Origin: Armatimonadota bacterium
GTDB taxonomy: Bacteria; Armatimonadota; Zipacnadia; JAUWAU01
Length of the DNA stretch: 64,000 nt
NCBI GenBank assembly: GCA_030601885.1
Contig: JAUWAU010000004.1
Coordinates: 186,001 to 250,000, forward strand
Reading direction: 5' to 3'
The notes below the pieces were generated by a model. It saw only the letters and a list, made by a program, of their open reading frames with translations, was not told where the DNA came from and ran no database searches. Positions within the stretch are counted from its first letter, which is position 1, and each line of letters begins with the position of its first letter. Position numbers and translations under genes: made by a program. This document shows, one piece after another, positions 42,593-50,886 of this stretch.

Positions 42593-43926
42593 GCGAGGCT
42601 GCATTTGCCCCTCGACTCGCCACGAAGCTGCCCGGTCCCAAGGCGCAGCGATTCATCGAACTCTCAGAGCAGTACGAGCCCAACTGCATGAGCGAGCAGG
42701 TGCCGCTGGTGTGGCGGCGCGCCGAGGGCGTCGTCATCGAGGACGTTGATGGCAACGAGTTCCTCGACTTCTGCAGCGGCGTGCTGGTGGCCAACATCGG
42801 CCACTGCCATCCGTACTACGTGCAGGAGACCCAAGCGCAGTGCGCGGAGCTGTTCAACTGCTACGACTTCATCACGCCGCACCGAGCGCAGCTCGCCGAG
42901 AAGCTCGTGGCCATCACCCCGCCGCACCTGGACAAAACCTTCATCCTCACCACGGGCGCTGAGACGATAGAGTCGGCGATCAAGCTCGCCCGGCGCTCCT
43001 CCGAGGGCTTCGAGATTCTGTCCTTCTACGGGGCCTTCCATGGACGCACGTATGGCGCCATGAGCGTCGGGGGCATGGCCGGCGTCAAGCACGGCTTCGG
43101 GCCGCTGCTCGAGGGGTGCCTCAAGGCGCCCTTCTGCTACTGCTATCGGTGCGCCTTCGATAAAACCTACCCGGAGTGCGAGATCTTCTGCCTCGACCAC
43201 CTGGACCGGGTCATGGCCCGGGAATCGACCGGCGCGCTCTGCGCCGTCCTCACCGAGACGTACCAGGGCGGCGCCGGCTCCATCATCCCGCCCGAAGGGT
43301 ACATGGAGAAGCTGCAGGCATGGTGCCGGAAGCAGGGCGCCCTGCTGATCCTGGACGAAGTGCAGGCGTCCTTCGGGCGCACGGGCAAGATGTTCGGCTT
43401 CGAGCACTACGACGTGGAGCCGGACATCGTGTGCCTCGGGAAAGGCCTCGGAAGTGGCGTGGCCTGCTCGGCGGTCGTCGGCCGCAGCGAGATCATGGAT
43501 ATGCTGGAGCCCGGCGAGATGTCCTCCACCAACGGCGGCAACGCGCTCTCCTGCCGGGCGGCACTGGCGGCCATTAAGATCATCGAAGACGAGGACCTTC
43601 CCGGCAATTCAGCGCGCGTCGGCGCCGTCATGATGGACGAGCTGAACGAAATGAAGGAGCGCTTCGAAAACATAGGCGACGTACGCGGGCAGGGCCTGGT
43701 GATCGGCGTCGAGGTCGTCGAGGACAGACAGAGCAAGACGCCGGCGGAGCAGAAGACGAAGGACATCGTCTACGAGTCCTACAAGCGCGGGCTGGCGATG
43801 ATCGCGCCCATCGGGCTGCACCACAACGTCATCCGCATCGCCCCGCCGCTGGTGATCACCGAGGCGCAGGCCAAAGCGGGGCTGGAGATACTGCGCGAGG
43901 CCATCGAGGTCGTGTCGGGGCGCTAG
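42589..43926 (+). CDS. Class III PLP aminotransferase (4-aminobutyrate/ornithine type) with cysteine cluster
   Basis: The 445-residue enzyme has the class III layout: GNEFLDFCSGVLVANIGHCHP, TTGAETIESAIKLAR, SFYGAFHGRTYGAMS, ILDEVQASFGRTGKMF and the PLP Lys in CLGKGLGSG. It should transfer amino groups from an omega-amino acid or ornithine-like donor; the precise substrate is not readable. Unlike standard GabT, it has a cysteine-rich loop with Cys at 183, 185, 188, 197 and 201 (FCYCYRCAFDKTYPECEIFC). Related sequences in several phyla have a YCYRC loop as I recall; it could bind iron-sulfur or zinc. It is translationally coupled to thrB. Confidence 0.87.
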   Translation: MSEAAFAPRLATKLPGPKAQRFIELSEQYEPNCMSEQVPLVWRRAEGVVIEDVDGNEFLDFCSGVLVANIGHCHPYYVQETQAQCAELFNCYDFITPHRAQLAEKLVAITPPHLDKTFILTTGAETIESAIKLARRSSEGFEILSFYGAFHGRTYGAMSVGGMAGVKHGFGPLLEGCLKAPFCYCYRCAFDKTYPECEIFCLDHLDRVMARESTGALCAVLTETYQGGAGSIIPPEGYMEKLQAWCRKQGALLILDEVQASFGRTGKMFGFEHYDVEPDIVCLGKGLGSGVACSAVVGRSEIMDMLEPGEMSSTNGGNALSCRAALAAIKIIEDEDLPGNSARVGAVMMDELNEMKERFENIGDVRGQGLVIGVEVVEDRQSKTPAEQKTKDIVYESYKRGLAMIAPIGLHHNVIRIAPPLVITEAQAKAGLEILREAIEVVSGR

Positions 43927-43935
43927 CGGCACAGA

Positions 43936-44055
43936 GTTGTAGGGCGGGGGCTCCGTCCCCCGCCTGTCTTGCCGTGGCAGAGGCCGGCAAGCTGCGATAT
44001 CCCGGCGTCGCACGCGCCCAAAGAAGGGCGGGGGACGGAGCCCCCGCCCTACAAC
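43936..44055. repeat. 120-bp MITE-like element with 29-bp perfect terminal inverted repeats
   Basis: The left arm 43936-43964 (GTTGTAGGGCGGGGGCTCCG plus GTCCCCCGCC minus the shared G) is the exact reverse complement of the right arm 44027-44055. Each arm can fold on itself (GGCGGGGG ... CCCCCGCC). The 62-base centre encodes nothing evident. It lies between the aminotransferase stop and the LysE-family ATG at 44073. Related partial copies are at 16772, 44760 and 46911. No target-site duplication is obvious. Confidence 0.75.
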
Positions 44056-44072
44056 AAGACGGTCGGTTGGCA

Positions 44073-44741
44073 ATGAAGGCACTGGCCATATTCTGGGGAG
44101 CCTTGGTGACCGGCCTGAGCGGGGCGATGATGCCCGGGCCCGTGCTGGCGCTGGTGGTGAGTGAGACGGGCCGCCGGGGCTTCCGGGCGTCGCCGGAGAT
44201 CGTATCGGGCCACGCGGCATTGGAGCTGGTGCTCGTCGTCGCGATGGTCGTCGGGTTGAGGCGGTACCTGCAGAGCCTGGCCGCCTTCGTCGCCCTGGGC
44301 CTGGTGGGTGGCGCCATGCTTCTCTGGATGGCCTGGGGGATGGTAGGATTCGGCCTGTCGGGGCCGGAGATCGAGACGGCCGCCGCGGCCGGCCCCATCC
44401 GCAACGCCTTCCTGGCCGGCGCGCTCGTGAGCCTGGCCAATCCGTATTGGAGCGTGTGGTGGGCGACGGTGGGGGCGAACTTCCTCCAGAGGGCGGCGGC
44501 GGCGGGCACCGTGGCAACCGGGCTCTTCTTCGTCGGTCACATATCGTCGGACTATCTGTGGTACGCCGTCGTCGGCTGGATCGTGGCGGCGAACAAGCGC
44601 CTGCTGGTCGGCTCGGCATATCAATGGCTGCTGTTTAGCTGCGCGGCGCTCATAGGCGCCATGGGCATCTACTTCATTGTCTCGGGTGCGCGCGCACTCA
44701 TCCGGCGCCGAGCGCCGCTTGTGGCGGAGGCGGAGGGGTAG
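44073..44741 (+). CDS. LysE-family amino-acid exporter
   Basis: The 222-residue inner-membrane protein has about six hydrophobic segments. The N-terminal LysE/RhtB pattern is FWGALVTGLSGAMMPGPVLAL, and the second conserved region is ALVSLANPYWSVWW (the usual NPK position is NPYW). Members export lysine, homoserine, threonine or other amino acids. I chose ATG 44073 because it begins the first membrane helix; the frame is open upstream only through the repeat element. Position after thrB and alr suits export of an amino acid made or released by that operon, which is inference. The insertion element may carry or disturb its promoter. Confidence 0.82.
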   Translation: MKALAIFWGALVTGLSGAMMPGPVLALVVSETGRRGFRASPEIVSGHAALELVLVVAMVVGLRRYLQSLAAFVALGLVGGAMLLWMAWGMVGFGLSGPEIETAAAAGPIRNAFLAGALVSLANPYWSVWWATVGANFLQRAAAAGTVATGLFFVGHISSDYLWYAVVGWIVAANKRLLVGSAYQWLLFSCAALIGAMGIYFIVSGARALIRRRAPLVAEAEG

Positions 44742-44759
44742 GTTACGGGCGAGACAACG

Positions 44760-44818
44760 GTAGGCGCGGGACATAGATCCCGTACGGGATGCCGCTTCAG
44801 ACAGGCACCGCGCCCTAC
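44760..44818. repeat. Inverted-repeat element before hisG
   Basis: GTAGGCGCGG at the left end and CCGCGCCCTAC at the right end pair with one bulge. An inner dyad CGGGAC...ATCCCG/TACGGGAT lies between them. It is the same general design as the element at 43936 but with a different core. Confidence 0.5.
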
Positions 44819-44865
44819 AATAAAGGCCCCAACGGAATCTTCGAATCAGGAGGGGGAACTCTACA

Positions 44866-45747
44866 GTGTCTTCAGGACGCACACTACGCCTCGGGCTGCC
44901 CAGGGGCAGCCTGCAGGAAGCAACGATTACCATGTTCAAGAAGGCGGGCTACAACATCACCGTCAACGCTCGGTCCTACTTCCCCGCCATTGACGACGAC
45001 GAGCTGGAGGGCATGCTCCTGCGCGCGCAGGAGATCCCCCGATACGTGGCGGACGGCCATCTCGACGGCGGCTTGACGGGTAAAGACTGGATCATGGAGA
45101 CCGGCGCCGACGTCGTCGAGGTGGCCGACCTCGTGTACGCCAAGCAGGGCATCCGGCCGTACAAGTGGGTGCTGGCAGTGCCCGCCAACGGCAACATCAC
45201 CAAGGTGGAAGACCTGCAGGGCAAGCACATCGCCACCGAGCTCGTGGAGGTCACGAAGAGATTCCTCAAAGAGCGCGGCGTTGAGGCGCATGTGGAGTAT
45301 TCCTGGGGCTCGACGGAGGCCAAGGTGCCCGAGCTGGCCGATGCCATCGTCGAGGGCACGGAGACCGGCGCCACGCTGCGCGCACAGAAGCTGTCGATAC
45401 TGGAAGTGCTGTTCGAATCGACCACGAAGCTCATCGTGAACAAAGCGGCGTGGGCCGACGAGTGGAAGCGCGCCAAGGTCGAGAAGCTGGCCATGCTGCT
45501 CCAAGGCGCGCTGCTTGCCGAGACGAAGGTCGGCCTGAAGATGAACGTGGCCCGCGACGGTCTGGCCGGCGTGCTCGAGGTCCTGCCCGCCCTTCGAAAG
45601 CCGACCGTATCCGAGCTCAGCGAGCCCGGCTGGGTGGCCATCGAGGTGATCATCGATCAGGGGGCGGCGCGCGACCTCATCCCGCAGCTCAAAGAGGCCG
45701 GTGCCGAGGGCATCATCGAGTATCCGCTGAACAAGGTAGTGCCTTGA
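44866..45747 (+). CDS. hisG: ATP phosphoribosyltransferase, long form
   Basis: The 293-residue enzyme condenses ATP and PRPP in the first step of histidine synthesis. The catalytic fold opens [20 protein letters not shown]. The PRPP-binding region is in [20 protein letters not shown], where the usual DLVETGxTLR is slightly changed. The C-terminal ACT-like domain (~220-293: [19 protein letters not shown], ending [11 protein letters not shown]) marks the long form, which is self-sufficient and feedback-inhibited by histidine without HisZ. The start is GTG at 44866 with AGGAGGGGG 8 bases upstream. No other his genes are adjacent; a TRAP receptor gene follows after 69 bases. Confidence 0.93.
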   Translation: MSSGRTLRLGLPRGSLQEATITMFKKAGYNITVNARSYFPAIDDDELEGMLLRAQEIPRYVADGHLDGGLTGKDWIMETGADVVEVADLVYAKQGIRPYKWVLAVPANGNITKVEDLQGKHIATELVEVTKRFLKERGVEAHVEYSWGSTEAKVPELADAIVEGTETGATLRAQKLSILEVLFESTTKLIVNKAAWADEWKRAKVEKLAMLLQGALLAETKVGLKMNVARDGLAGVLEVLPALRKPTVSELSEPGWVAIEVIIDQGAARDLIPQLKEAGAEGIIEYPLNKVVP

Positions 45748-45816
45748 AGGCAGTGGTGAGTGGTCAGTGGTGAGTGTTAGCCCACGCACGCCATCCGCGC
45801 CTGGGGAGGTCAACCC

Positions 45817-46902
45817 ATGCACAGTCTGAGATGCGTCGTCATGCTATCCAGCCTCCTGGCGCTCTGCGCACTTCCCGCGTGCCGGGAAAAGCCGGAGACC
45901 GCACCAACGTCGGAGCCAGGGAGAGCTGTCACGGGACGCGAGCGGGATATTCCGAAGCTCGAACCGCCAAAGCCCGGGCTGGAGATGGGGGAGAAGATCA
46001 AGCTGCGGGCCGCCGATGTGCATCCGGAGAGTTACCCGACGGTGCAGGGCCTCATGGAAATGGATCGGTACCTGCGGGAGAAGAGCGGCGGCAGGATCTC
46101 ACTGGACATCCACCACAGCGGGACGCTCGGCGGAGAAAAGGAGACCATGGAGCAGACCACCCGGGGCGATCTGGACATCAATCGCACGTCGGCGGCGCCG
46201 GTGGCCGAGTTCTCGCACAACATCGGCGTCTTCTCCATGCCGTATCTGTTCGAGGACACCGAGCACATGTGGAAGGTGCTCAATGGCAAGATCGGCCGCG
46301 AGATCCTCGACAGTCTTGAGCCCGCCGGCACGATCGGCCTGTGCTACTACGACGCCGGCGCCCGGAGCTTCTACACGCGCAACCGCCTCATCGAGACCCC
46401 GGCCGACCTCAACGGCCTGACGATCCGCGTAATGCAGAACGAGATCGTGGTGGCGGGCGTCGAAGCCATGGGTGCGTCGGCCACGCCGCTGAGCTGGACG
46501 GAGGTGTATACCTCGCTGCAAACGGGCCACATCGACGGCGCCGAGAACAATCCGCCAACGCTGTACGAGTCACGGCAGTACGAGGTCGTCAAGTTCTACT
46601 CGCTCACGGAGCATACGCGCATACCCGAGGTCGTGATCGTGAGCAAGAAGACGTGGGACAAGCTATCGCCGGGCGAACGGGAACTGGTGCGGGAAGCGGC
46701 CGTGGCATCGATCCCCAAGGAACGGGAGCTCTGGGATCAATTCACCGCCAAGGCCATGACGGAACTGAAACAACAGGGCGTGACCATCACCGAGCCCGAT
46801 CAGGAGCCATTCCGCCAGGCCGTGGCGCCGGTGTACGAGAAGTACGCTTCCAAGTACGGCGATCTGATAGAGCGCATCCGGGCGGCAGCCAAGCCGGGGT
46901 AG
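45817..46902 (+). CDS. TRAP transporter substrate-binding protein (DctP family), lipoprotein
   Basis: The 361-residue receptor has a lipoprotein signal ending LCALPAC (Cys22), then a proline/charged linker to about residue 65. The DctP fold follows: KLRAADVHPESYPTVQGLME, SGGRISLDIHHSGTLGGEKE, and the ligand region LTIRVMQNEIVVAGVEAMG with the conserved Arg that binds a carboxylate, plus VYTSLQTGHIDGAENNP. Most relatives bind C4-dicarboxylates, sugar acids or other organic acids. A lipid anchor is less common for DctP but normal in some lineages. The small and large permease genes follow. With pectin-degrading enzymes further right, uronate-like ligands are a reasonable guess. Confidence 0.9.
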   Translation: MHSLRCVVMLSSLLALCALPACREKPETAPTSEPGRAVTGRERDIPKLEPPKPGLEMGEKIKLRAADVHPESYPTVQGLMEMDRYLREKSGGRISLDIHHSGTLGGEKETMEQTTRGDLDINRTSAAPVAEFSHNIGVFSMPYLFEDTEHMWKVLNGKIGREILDSLEPAGTIGLCYYDAGARSFYTRNRLIETPADLNGLTIRVMQNEIVVAGVEAMGASATPLSWTEVYTSLQTGHIDGAENNPPTLYESRQYEVVKFYSLTEHTRIPEVVIVSKKTWDKLSPGERELVREAAVASIPKERELWDQFTAKAMTELKQQGVTITEPDQEPFRQAVAPVYEKYASKYGDLIERIRAAAKPG

Positions 46903-46910
46903 AGCGGATT

Positions 46911-46993
46911 GGCGGGGCACGGAGACCCCGCCGTACAAGTGTGGCACAGGCTGCCAGCCTGTGGGTTCGCCAGGCAAGCTGCCTGGCCCACAC
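46911..46993. repeat. Compound hairpin element inside the TRAP operon
   Basis: Three dyads follow the DctP gene: GGCGGGG...CCCCGCC (46911-46932), CACAGGCTG C CAGCCTGTG (46945-46963) and GCCAGGCA AGC TGCCTGGC (46969-46987). The last two are bracketed by GTGTGG (46939) and CCACAC (46988-46993), giving a nested structure like that at 61931. It sits between receptor and permease genes and may lower expression of the permeases. Confidence 0.6.
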
Positions 46994-47009
46994 GAGCATG
47001 CATACCAAC

Positions 47010-47504
47010 ATGAAGCGCCTGCGTGCCGCAGCCAATGGAATGCAGATCGGCGCCGAGTGGCTCACGTCGGCGCTGCTGCTTGCCACGAGCGTCGTGATCG
47101 GCTGGCAGGTGTTCGCGGGGAAGGTGCTGGGCTCGCGACCGAGTTGGTCCGAGGAGATCGGCCGCTTCGGCATGATCTGGTTCGGGCTCATCGGCGCCGC
47201 CATCGCCCTGCGGCAGGGAGCCCACATTGGCGTCACCTTTTTCGCCGACCGTCTGCCGAGGGTGGCGCGCCGAGTCGTTGACCACCTTGTCAGCGCAGCG
47301 ACGCTCGCCTTCGCCGGGTTCTTCGTGTATTTCGGGGCGCTGGTGGTGCGGCAGTTCATGCACGAAACATCGGCCGGCGCCCGCATTCCCATGGGGCTGG
47401 TCTACATCGCGATTCCCCTCGCCGGCCTGCTCATGGCCCTCTTCGTATTGCTGCCGCAGGAGCACCCGGAAACCTCCGGCGCTCCCCAGGAGGCTGACGG
47501 ATGA
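47010..47504 (+). CDS. TRAP transporter small permease (DctQ family)
   Basis: The 164-residue protein has four hydrophobic segments. Conserved DctQ features are WSEEIGRFGMIWFGLIGAAI, ALRQGAHIGVTFFADRLP and IPMGLVYIAIPLAGLLMALF. DctQ forms the membrane subunit with DctM. Two in-frame ATGs (46998, 47010) are possible. Neither has a good ribosome site because the repeat element reaches to 46993; I list the second. Its end overlaps the DctM start by 4 bases (ATGA), so the permease subunits are coupled. Confidence 0.85.
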   Translation: MKRLRAAANGMQIGAEWLTSALLLATSVVIGWQVFAGKVLGSRPSWSEEIGRFGMIWFGLIGAAIALRQGAHIGVTFFADRLPRVARRVVDHLVSAATLAFAGFFVYFGALVVRQFMHETSAGARIPMGLVYIAIPLAGLLMALFVLLPQEHPETSGAPQEADG

Positions 47505-48790
47505 GCGGGGCGACGTGGGTGCTGTTCGCGACCTTCGTCGTGTTGATGCTCCTGCGCGTGCCTATCGCCTTCGCTCTCGGCATCGCTGCCCTCGCGGCTG
47601 CCCCGCTGGCGGGGGTGAGCTTTGCCGGCGTTGTACAGGAGATGGCCACGGGCATCGACTCTGTGCCCCTTATGGCCATTCCGTTCTTCATCTTCGCCGG
47701 CGAGCTCATGAGTCACGGCGGCATGGCGCGCCGGCTCATCAACTTCACCAACCTCTTCATCGGCAGCCTCCGCGGGGGGCTGGCGCTACTCAACGTCGGC
47801 GCCTCCATGTTCTTCGGCGGCGTCTCGGGCTCTTCGGTGGCCGATACCTCGTGCATCGGATCGATTATGATCCCGATGATGGAGAAGGAGGGCTACGATA
47901 AGGAGTTCTCCGTGGCCATCACGGTGGCCAGCTCCGCCCAGGGCATCATCATTCCCCCGAGCCACAACGCCATCATCTACGCGCTCGCCGCCGGCGGCGG
48001 TGTGAGCATCGGCAAGCTCTTCCTTGGTGGGCTGATCCCCGGGGTCATGGTCGGGGTCTCGCTCATGATCGCCTCCTACATCCTGGCCCAGGTGCGCAAG
48101 TATCCGAAGCGCATGCGACGGCTGACGTGGGGGGAATTCGTGCGGACGTTCAGCGAGGGGCTACTGGCTCTGCTCACGCCGGTGATCATCGTCGGCGGGA
48201 TCATCTCCGGCTACTTCACGGCCACCGAGGCGGCCGCCATCGCGGTATTCTACGCCTTGGCGCTCACCTTCTTCGTGTACCGCGAGCTACCCCTACGCGC
48301 TCTGGGAGGCATCCTGCGCCGGTCGGTGGTGACCATCTCCATCGTGATGCTGCTCATTGCCACCTCTTCGGCGGTCAGCTACATCCTCACCATCGAACAC
48401 GCCCCCGAGCGCATCACGGCCGCCATGGCCCGGTTGGCCGACAACCCGATCGCGTTGCTGGCCATCATCAATGTCGGTCTGCTCATCATCGGCACCTTCA
48501 TGGACATGGCCCCGGCCATACTCATCCTGACGCCGATCCTGCTGCCGGTGGTGGAGCGCATCGGCATGGACCCGGTGCACTTCGGCATCGTGCTGATGCT
48601 GAACCTCGCCATCGGGCTGTGCACGCCGCCCGTCGGCAGTACGCTTTTCGTGGGCTGCGCCGTGGGGAACGCCCGCATTGAGGACGTCGCGCGGGCCCTC
48701 ATCTTCCTCTACCCGGCCATGATCGCCGTCCTGGTATTGATCACCTACGTGCCACAGCTCACGCTTTGGGTGCCGAGTCTGTTCCTGTAG
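47501..48790 (+). CDS. TRAP transporter large permease (DctM family)
   Basis: The 429-residue membrane protein has about 12 hydrophobic segments and typical DctM blocks: LLRVPIAFALGIAALAA, VPLMAIPFFIFAGELMSHGG, GGVSGSSVADTSCIGSIMIP, GIIIPPSHNAIIYA, TATEAAAIAVFYAL and GLCTPPVGSTLFVGCAVG. It should drive uptake of the DctP ligand with a sodium or proton gradient. It ends the three-gene TRAP unit, facing an oppositely oriented response-regulator gene 89 bases away. Confidence 0.93.
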   Translation: MSGATWVLFATFVVLMLLRVPIAFALGIAALAAAPLAGVSFAGVVQEMATGIDSVPLMAIPFFIFAGELMSHGGMARRLINFTNLFIGSLRGGLALLNVGASMFFGGVSGSSVADTSCIGSIMIPMMEKEGYDKEFSVAITVASSAQGIIIPPSHNAIIYALAAGGGVSIGKLFLGGLIPGVMVGVSLMIASYILAQVRKYPKRMRRLTWGEFVRTFSEGLLALLTPVIIVGGIISGYFTATEAAAIAVFYALALTFFVYRELPLRALGGILRRSVVTISIVMLLIATSSAVSYILTIEHAPERITAAMARLADNPIALLAIINVGLLIIGTFMDMAPAILILTPILLPVVERIGMDPVHFGIVLMLNLAIGLCTPPVGSTLFVGCAVGNARIEDVARALIFLYPAMIAVLVLITYVPQLTLWVPSLFL

Positions 48791-48837
48791 GGGACGCAGC
48801 ACGGTCAGCCGCCAGTGGTCAGGCTCGGCGTATGAGG

Positions 48838-48853
48838 CCGGCCTTGCGGCCGG
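48838..48853. terminator. Hairpin between the convergent TRAP and receiver genes
   Basis: CCGGCC TTGC GGCCGG forms a 6-bp GC stem with a 4-base loop in the 89-base convergent gap. There is no T-run on either strand, so it is at best a bidirectional hairpin terminator or another repeat copy. Confidence 0.35.
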
Positions 48854-48879
48854 GAGAGGGGTGTGGCAGGCCTGCGGGG

Positions 48880-49272
48880 TCAGTACTCGACACCCTCCAA
48901 CGTCTCTGCCACAACCTTGCAGACTTCCTTCACCTGGAAAGGCTTTACGAGGTAATTGGCGGCCCGGCCCCGCACGGATTCGAGGACATCGTCCATGGAC
49001 GGCCAGGCGGTGACGATGATGACGTACGGCGCGGGTGACAGAGCATTCAGCTCATGCAGCAGCGTAAGGCCGTCCATGTCCGCCATGCGCACATCAGTGA
49101 TGACGAGGTCGTACGTGCCCGCCCTGGCCCGCTCAAGGGCCTCGGCGCCCCCCGACGCGCAGTCAACCGCGTAGCCCTCGCCTTTGAGGATCTCGCGGAG
49201 CACCTCTCGCACCGGCTGCTCATCGTCCACCACGAGGATCTTGGCGCGATCGGCGCGCTCTGCGTCGCCCAT
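48880..49272 (-). CDS. Stand-alone response regulator receiver protein
   Basis: The 130-residue protein is a single receiver domain, cytoplasmic. The acidic pair is in ILVVDDEQPVREVL, the phospho-acceptor Asp in DLVITDVRMADMDGL, the switch Thr in VIIVTAW and the Lys in YLVKPFQVKEV. It has no output domain, so it acts through protein contacts or as a relay (CheY/SpoOF-like). A run of G precedes ATG 49272. No histidine kinase gene is in the window. It is convergent with the TRAP genes, and a role in controlling them would need an output partner. Confidence 0.88.
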   Translation of the reverse strand: MGDAERADRAKILVVDDEQPVREVLREILKGEGYAVDCASGGAEALERARAGTYDLVITDVRMADMDGLTLLHELNALSPAPYVIIVTAWPSMDDVLESVRGRAANYLVKPFQVKEVCKVVAETLEGVEY

Positions 49273-49457
49273 GTTCAGCCCCCCGTGCGTTGCTGCAAGC
49301 TGGTGTCGGCGGCGGCATGGCCGTGGCCCCACGCTGTCCGCGGTCGCAGGCCCAACCACGGCTCGACCGGCACGGCCGGACTCTCACAACAGTCTCGCGC
49401 CAGGCCAGGGCGCGTTGCTTCCGCCGTTTCGTTTCCGTGACTGCCCGGTCCTTTCTA

Positions 49458-49487
49458 CATATACCAAACCTGGGCGCGCTATGTCAG
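49458..49487 (-). promoter_or_regulatory. Possible promoter for the receiver gene
   Basis: On the minus strand, CTGACA (49487-49482) and TATATG (49463-49458) are 18 bases apart, 186 bases before the ATG at 49272. The stretch is AT-richer than its surroundings. The intervening leader holds nothing else I recognise. Confidence 0.3.
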
Positions 49488-49495
49488 ATGTTCGC

Positions 49496-50731
49496 TCACG
49501 TCGCCACCTGTTGGCGTTCCGCGTCCCAGACGATCGTGCGCCGCTCGCGGTAGGCCATGTTGGCCAAGTGCAGCGGCAGCAACGACCGGTGCCCCAGCTC
49601 TACGGGCGCGTTGGGCTCCGCGCGACTGCGCACGCAGTCAATGAAATTCTGCACGTGCTCCTGAACCCAGCCCGATTCCGGAATGGTGAGCTCCGGCTCG
49701 GACGCATCGCCGCGCTCCGGGAATACGTGGATCGTTGAGCGGCGCACCTCCATGGTGGCGTCCGTGCCATAGATCATTATTCCATTGCCTTGGTGCTTGT
49801 TGTCAAAATTGAAGGTCAGGCCCACGGAGTGCGTCCCATAGTCAAAGACGACATTGACCACGTCGGGCGTCTCCCAGTACTCGAGCTCGTACACCGCGCC
49901 CTGGCACACGACGGAGCGGGGCGTGTCGTTGCCCGTGAGCCAATGCACCACGTCGAGCACATGGACGCCGACATCAGTCACCAGCCCGCCGGCGTAGTCC
50001 CAGAACCAGCGCCATGCGAAGTATCGGTATGGATCGAACTTGCACTCGGGCGCCTTGCCCAGGAAGCGCTTCCAATCTATCGTGCCCTCGAACTTCTCGG
50101 GCGGGTGAAAGGGGTCGCGGATGGTGTAGTTGCGGCAGTCGTAGGCGCGGACGAAGCGTATGCGGCCGAGCTTGCCGTCCTCTATGAGCTTGCGCGCCTG
50201 CGGGTACTGCTGCCCGCTGCGCCGCTGCGTGCCGACCTGGACGACTTGCTTCGACGCTCTGGCCACCCCGACCATGTGCCTGCCCTCGGCAATCGTCTTG
50301 CTCATGGGCTTTTCGCAGTAAATGTCCTTGCCGGCCTGGATCGCATCCACGAATATATCGTGATGCCAATGGTCCGGCGTGGCGAGGATGATCGCGTCGA
50401 TGTCCTTGTGCTCCAGCACCCGTCGGTAGTCAGTGTAGGCCTTCGCCTTCCCGCCGGCAGCCTCTTTGGCCCGATTGAGGCGCTGGTCGTACACGTCGCA
50501 GACGGCCGCCACCTCCACGCCCGCACAGCGCAGGGCCGTGCGCATGATGCCGGTGCCGCGCCCGCCGGCGCCGATGACCCCCAGCACGACCTTTTCGTTC
50601 GCCCCCGGCTCTTGTGCCCGTGCCGGGGCGCTGCCGTGGAGCGCCCGGCCCCCCGCCAGGCCGATGCCCGCGCCAACGGCCGCCCGGCCCGTGCGTTTGA
50701 GGAATTCGCGTCTGGTGTGATCCCCAGCCAT
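49496..50731 (-). CDS. Tat-exported Gfo/Idh/MocA-family oxidoreductase
   Basis: The 411-residue protein starts at ATG 50731 with a twin-arginine signal (TRREFLKRTGRAAVGAGIG, cleavage near ARAQE), so it is exported folded, with its cofactor. The NAD(P) Rossmann motif is VLGVIGAGGRGTGIM. The family signature CEKPMSKTIAEGRHM contains the catalytic Lys, and GGLVTDVGVHVLDVVHWLTG supplies the catalytic His region. These enzymes oxidise or dehydrogenate sugars and glycosides. Exported members are frequent near polysaccharide lyases. It lies 155 bases downstream of the PL26-like gene on the same strand and probably belongs to the same unit. Confidence 0.88.
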   Translation of the reverse strand: MAGDHTRREFLKRTGRAAVGAGIGLAGGRALHGSAPARAQEPGANEKVVLGVIGAGGRGTGIMRTALRCAGVEVAAVCDVYDQRLNRAKEAAGGKAKAYTDYRRVLEHKDIDAIILATPDHWHHDIFVDAIQAGKDIYCEKPMSKTIAEGRHMVGVARASKQVVQVGTQRRSGQQYPQARKLIEDGKLGRIRFVRAYDCRNYTIRDPFHPPEKFEGTIDWKRFLGKAPECKFDPYRYFAWRWFWDYAGGLVTDVGVHVLDVVHWLTGNDTPRSVVCQGAVYELEYWETPDVVNVVFDYGTHSVGLTFNFDNKHQGNGIMIYGTDATMEVRRSTIHVFPERGDASEPELTIPESGWVQEHVQNFIDCVRSRAEPNAPVELGHRSLLPLHLANMAYRERRTIVWDAERQQVAT

Positions 50732-50886
50732 CGTCGCACACCTTCCTGCGAGTCGCCTCTCAACGGGCGCTCGCAACAATCTGGCTTCTATGAATGCGCC
50801 CGATGTACTCTCTCGCCCCAGGTTCGACGCACATCCCCAGCGCCCTCCTTGGCCCCCGGCCACACCTCATCCATGACCGAACAGCA

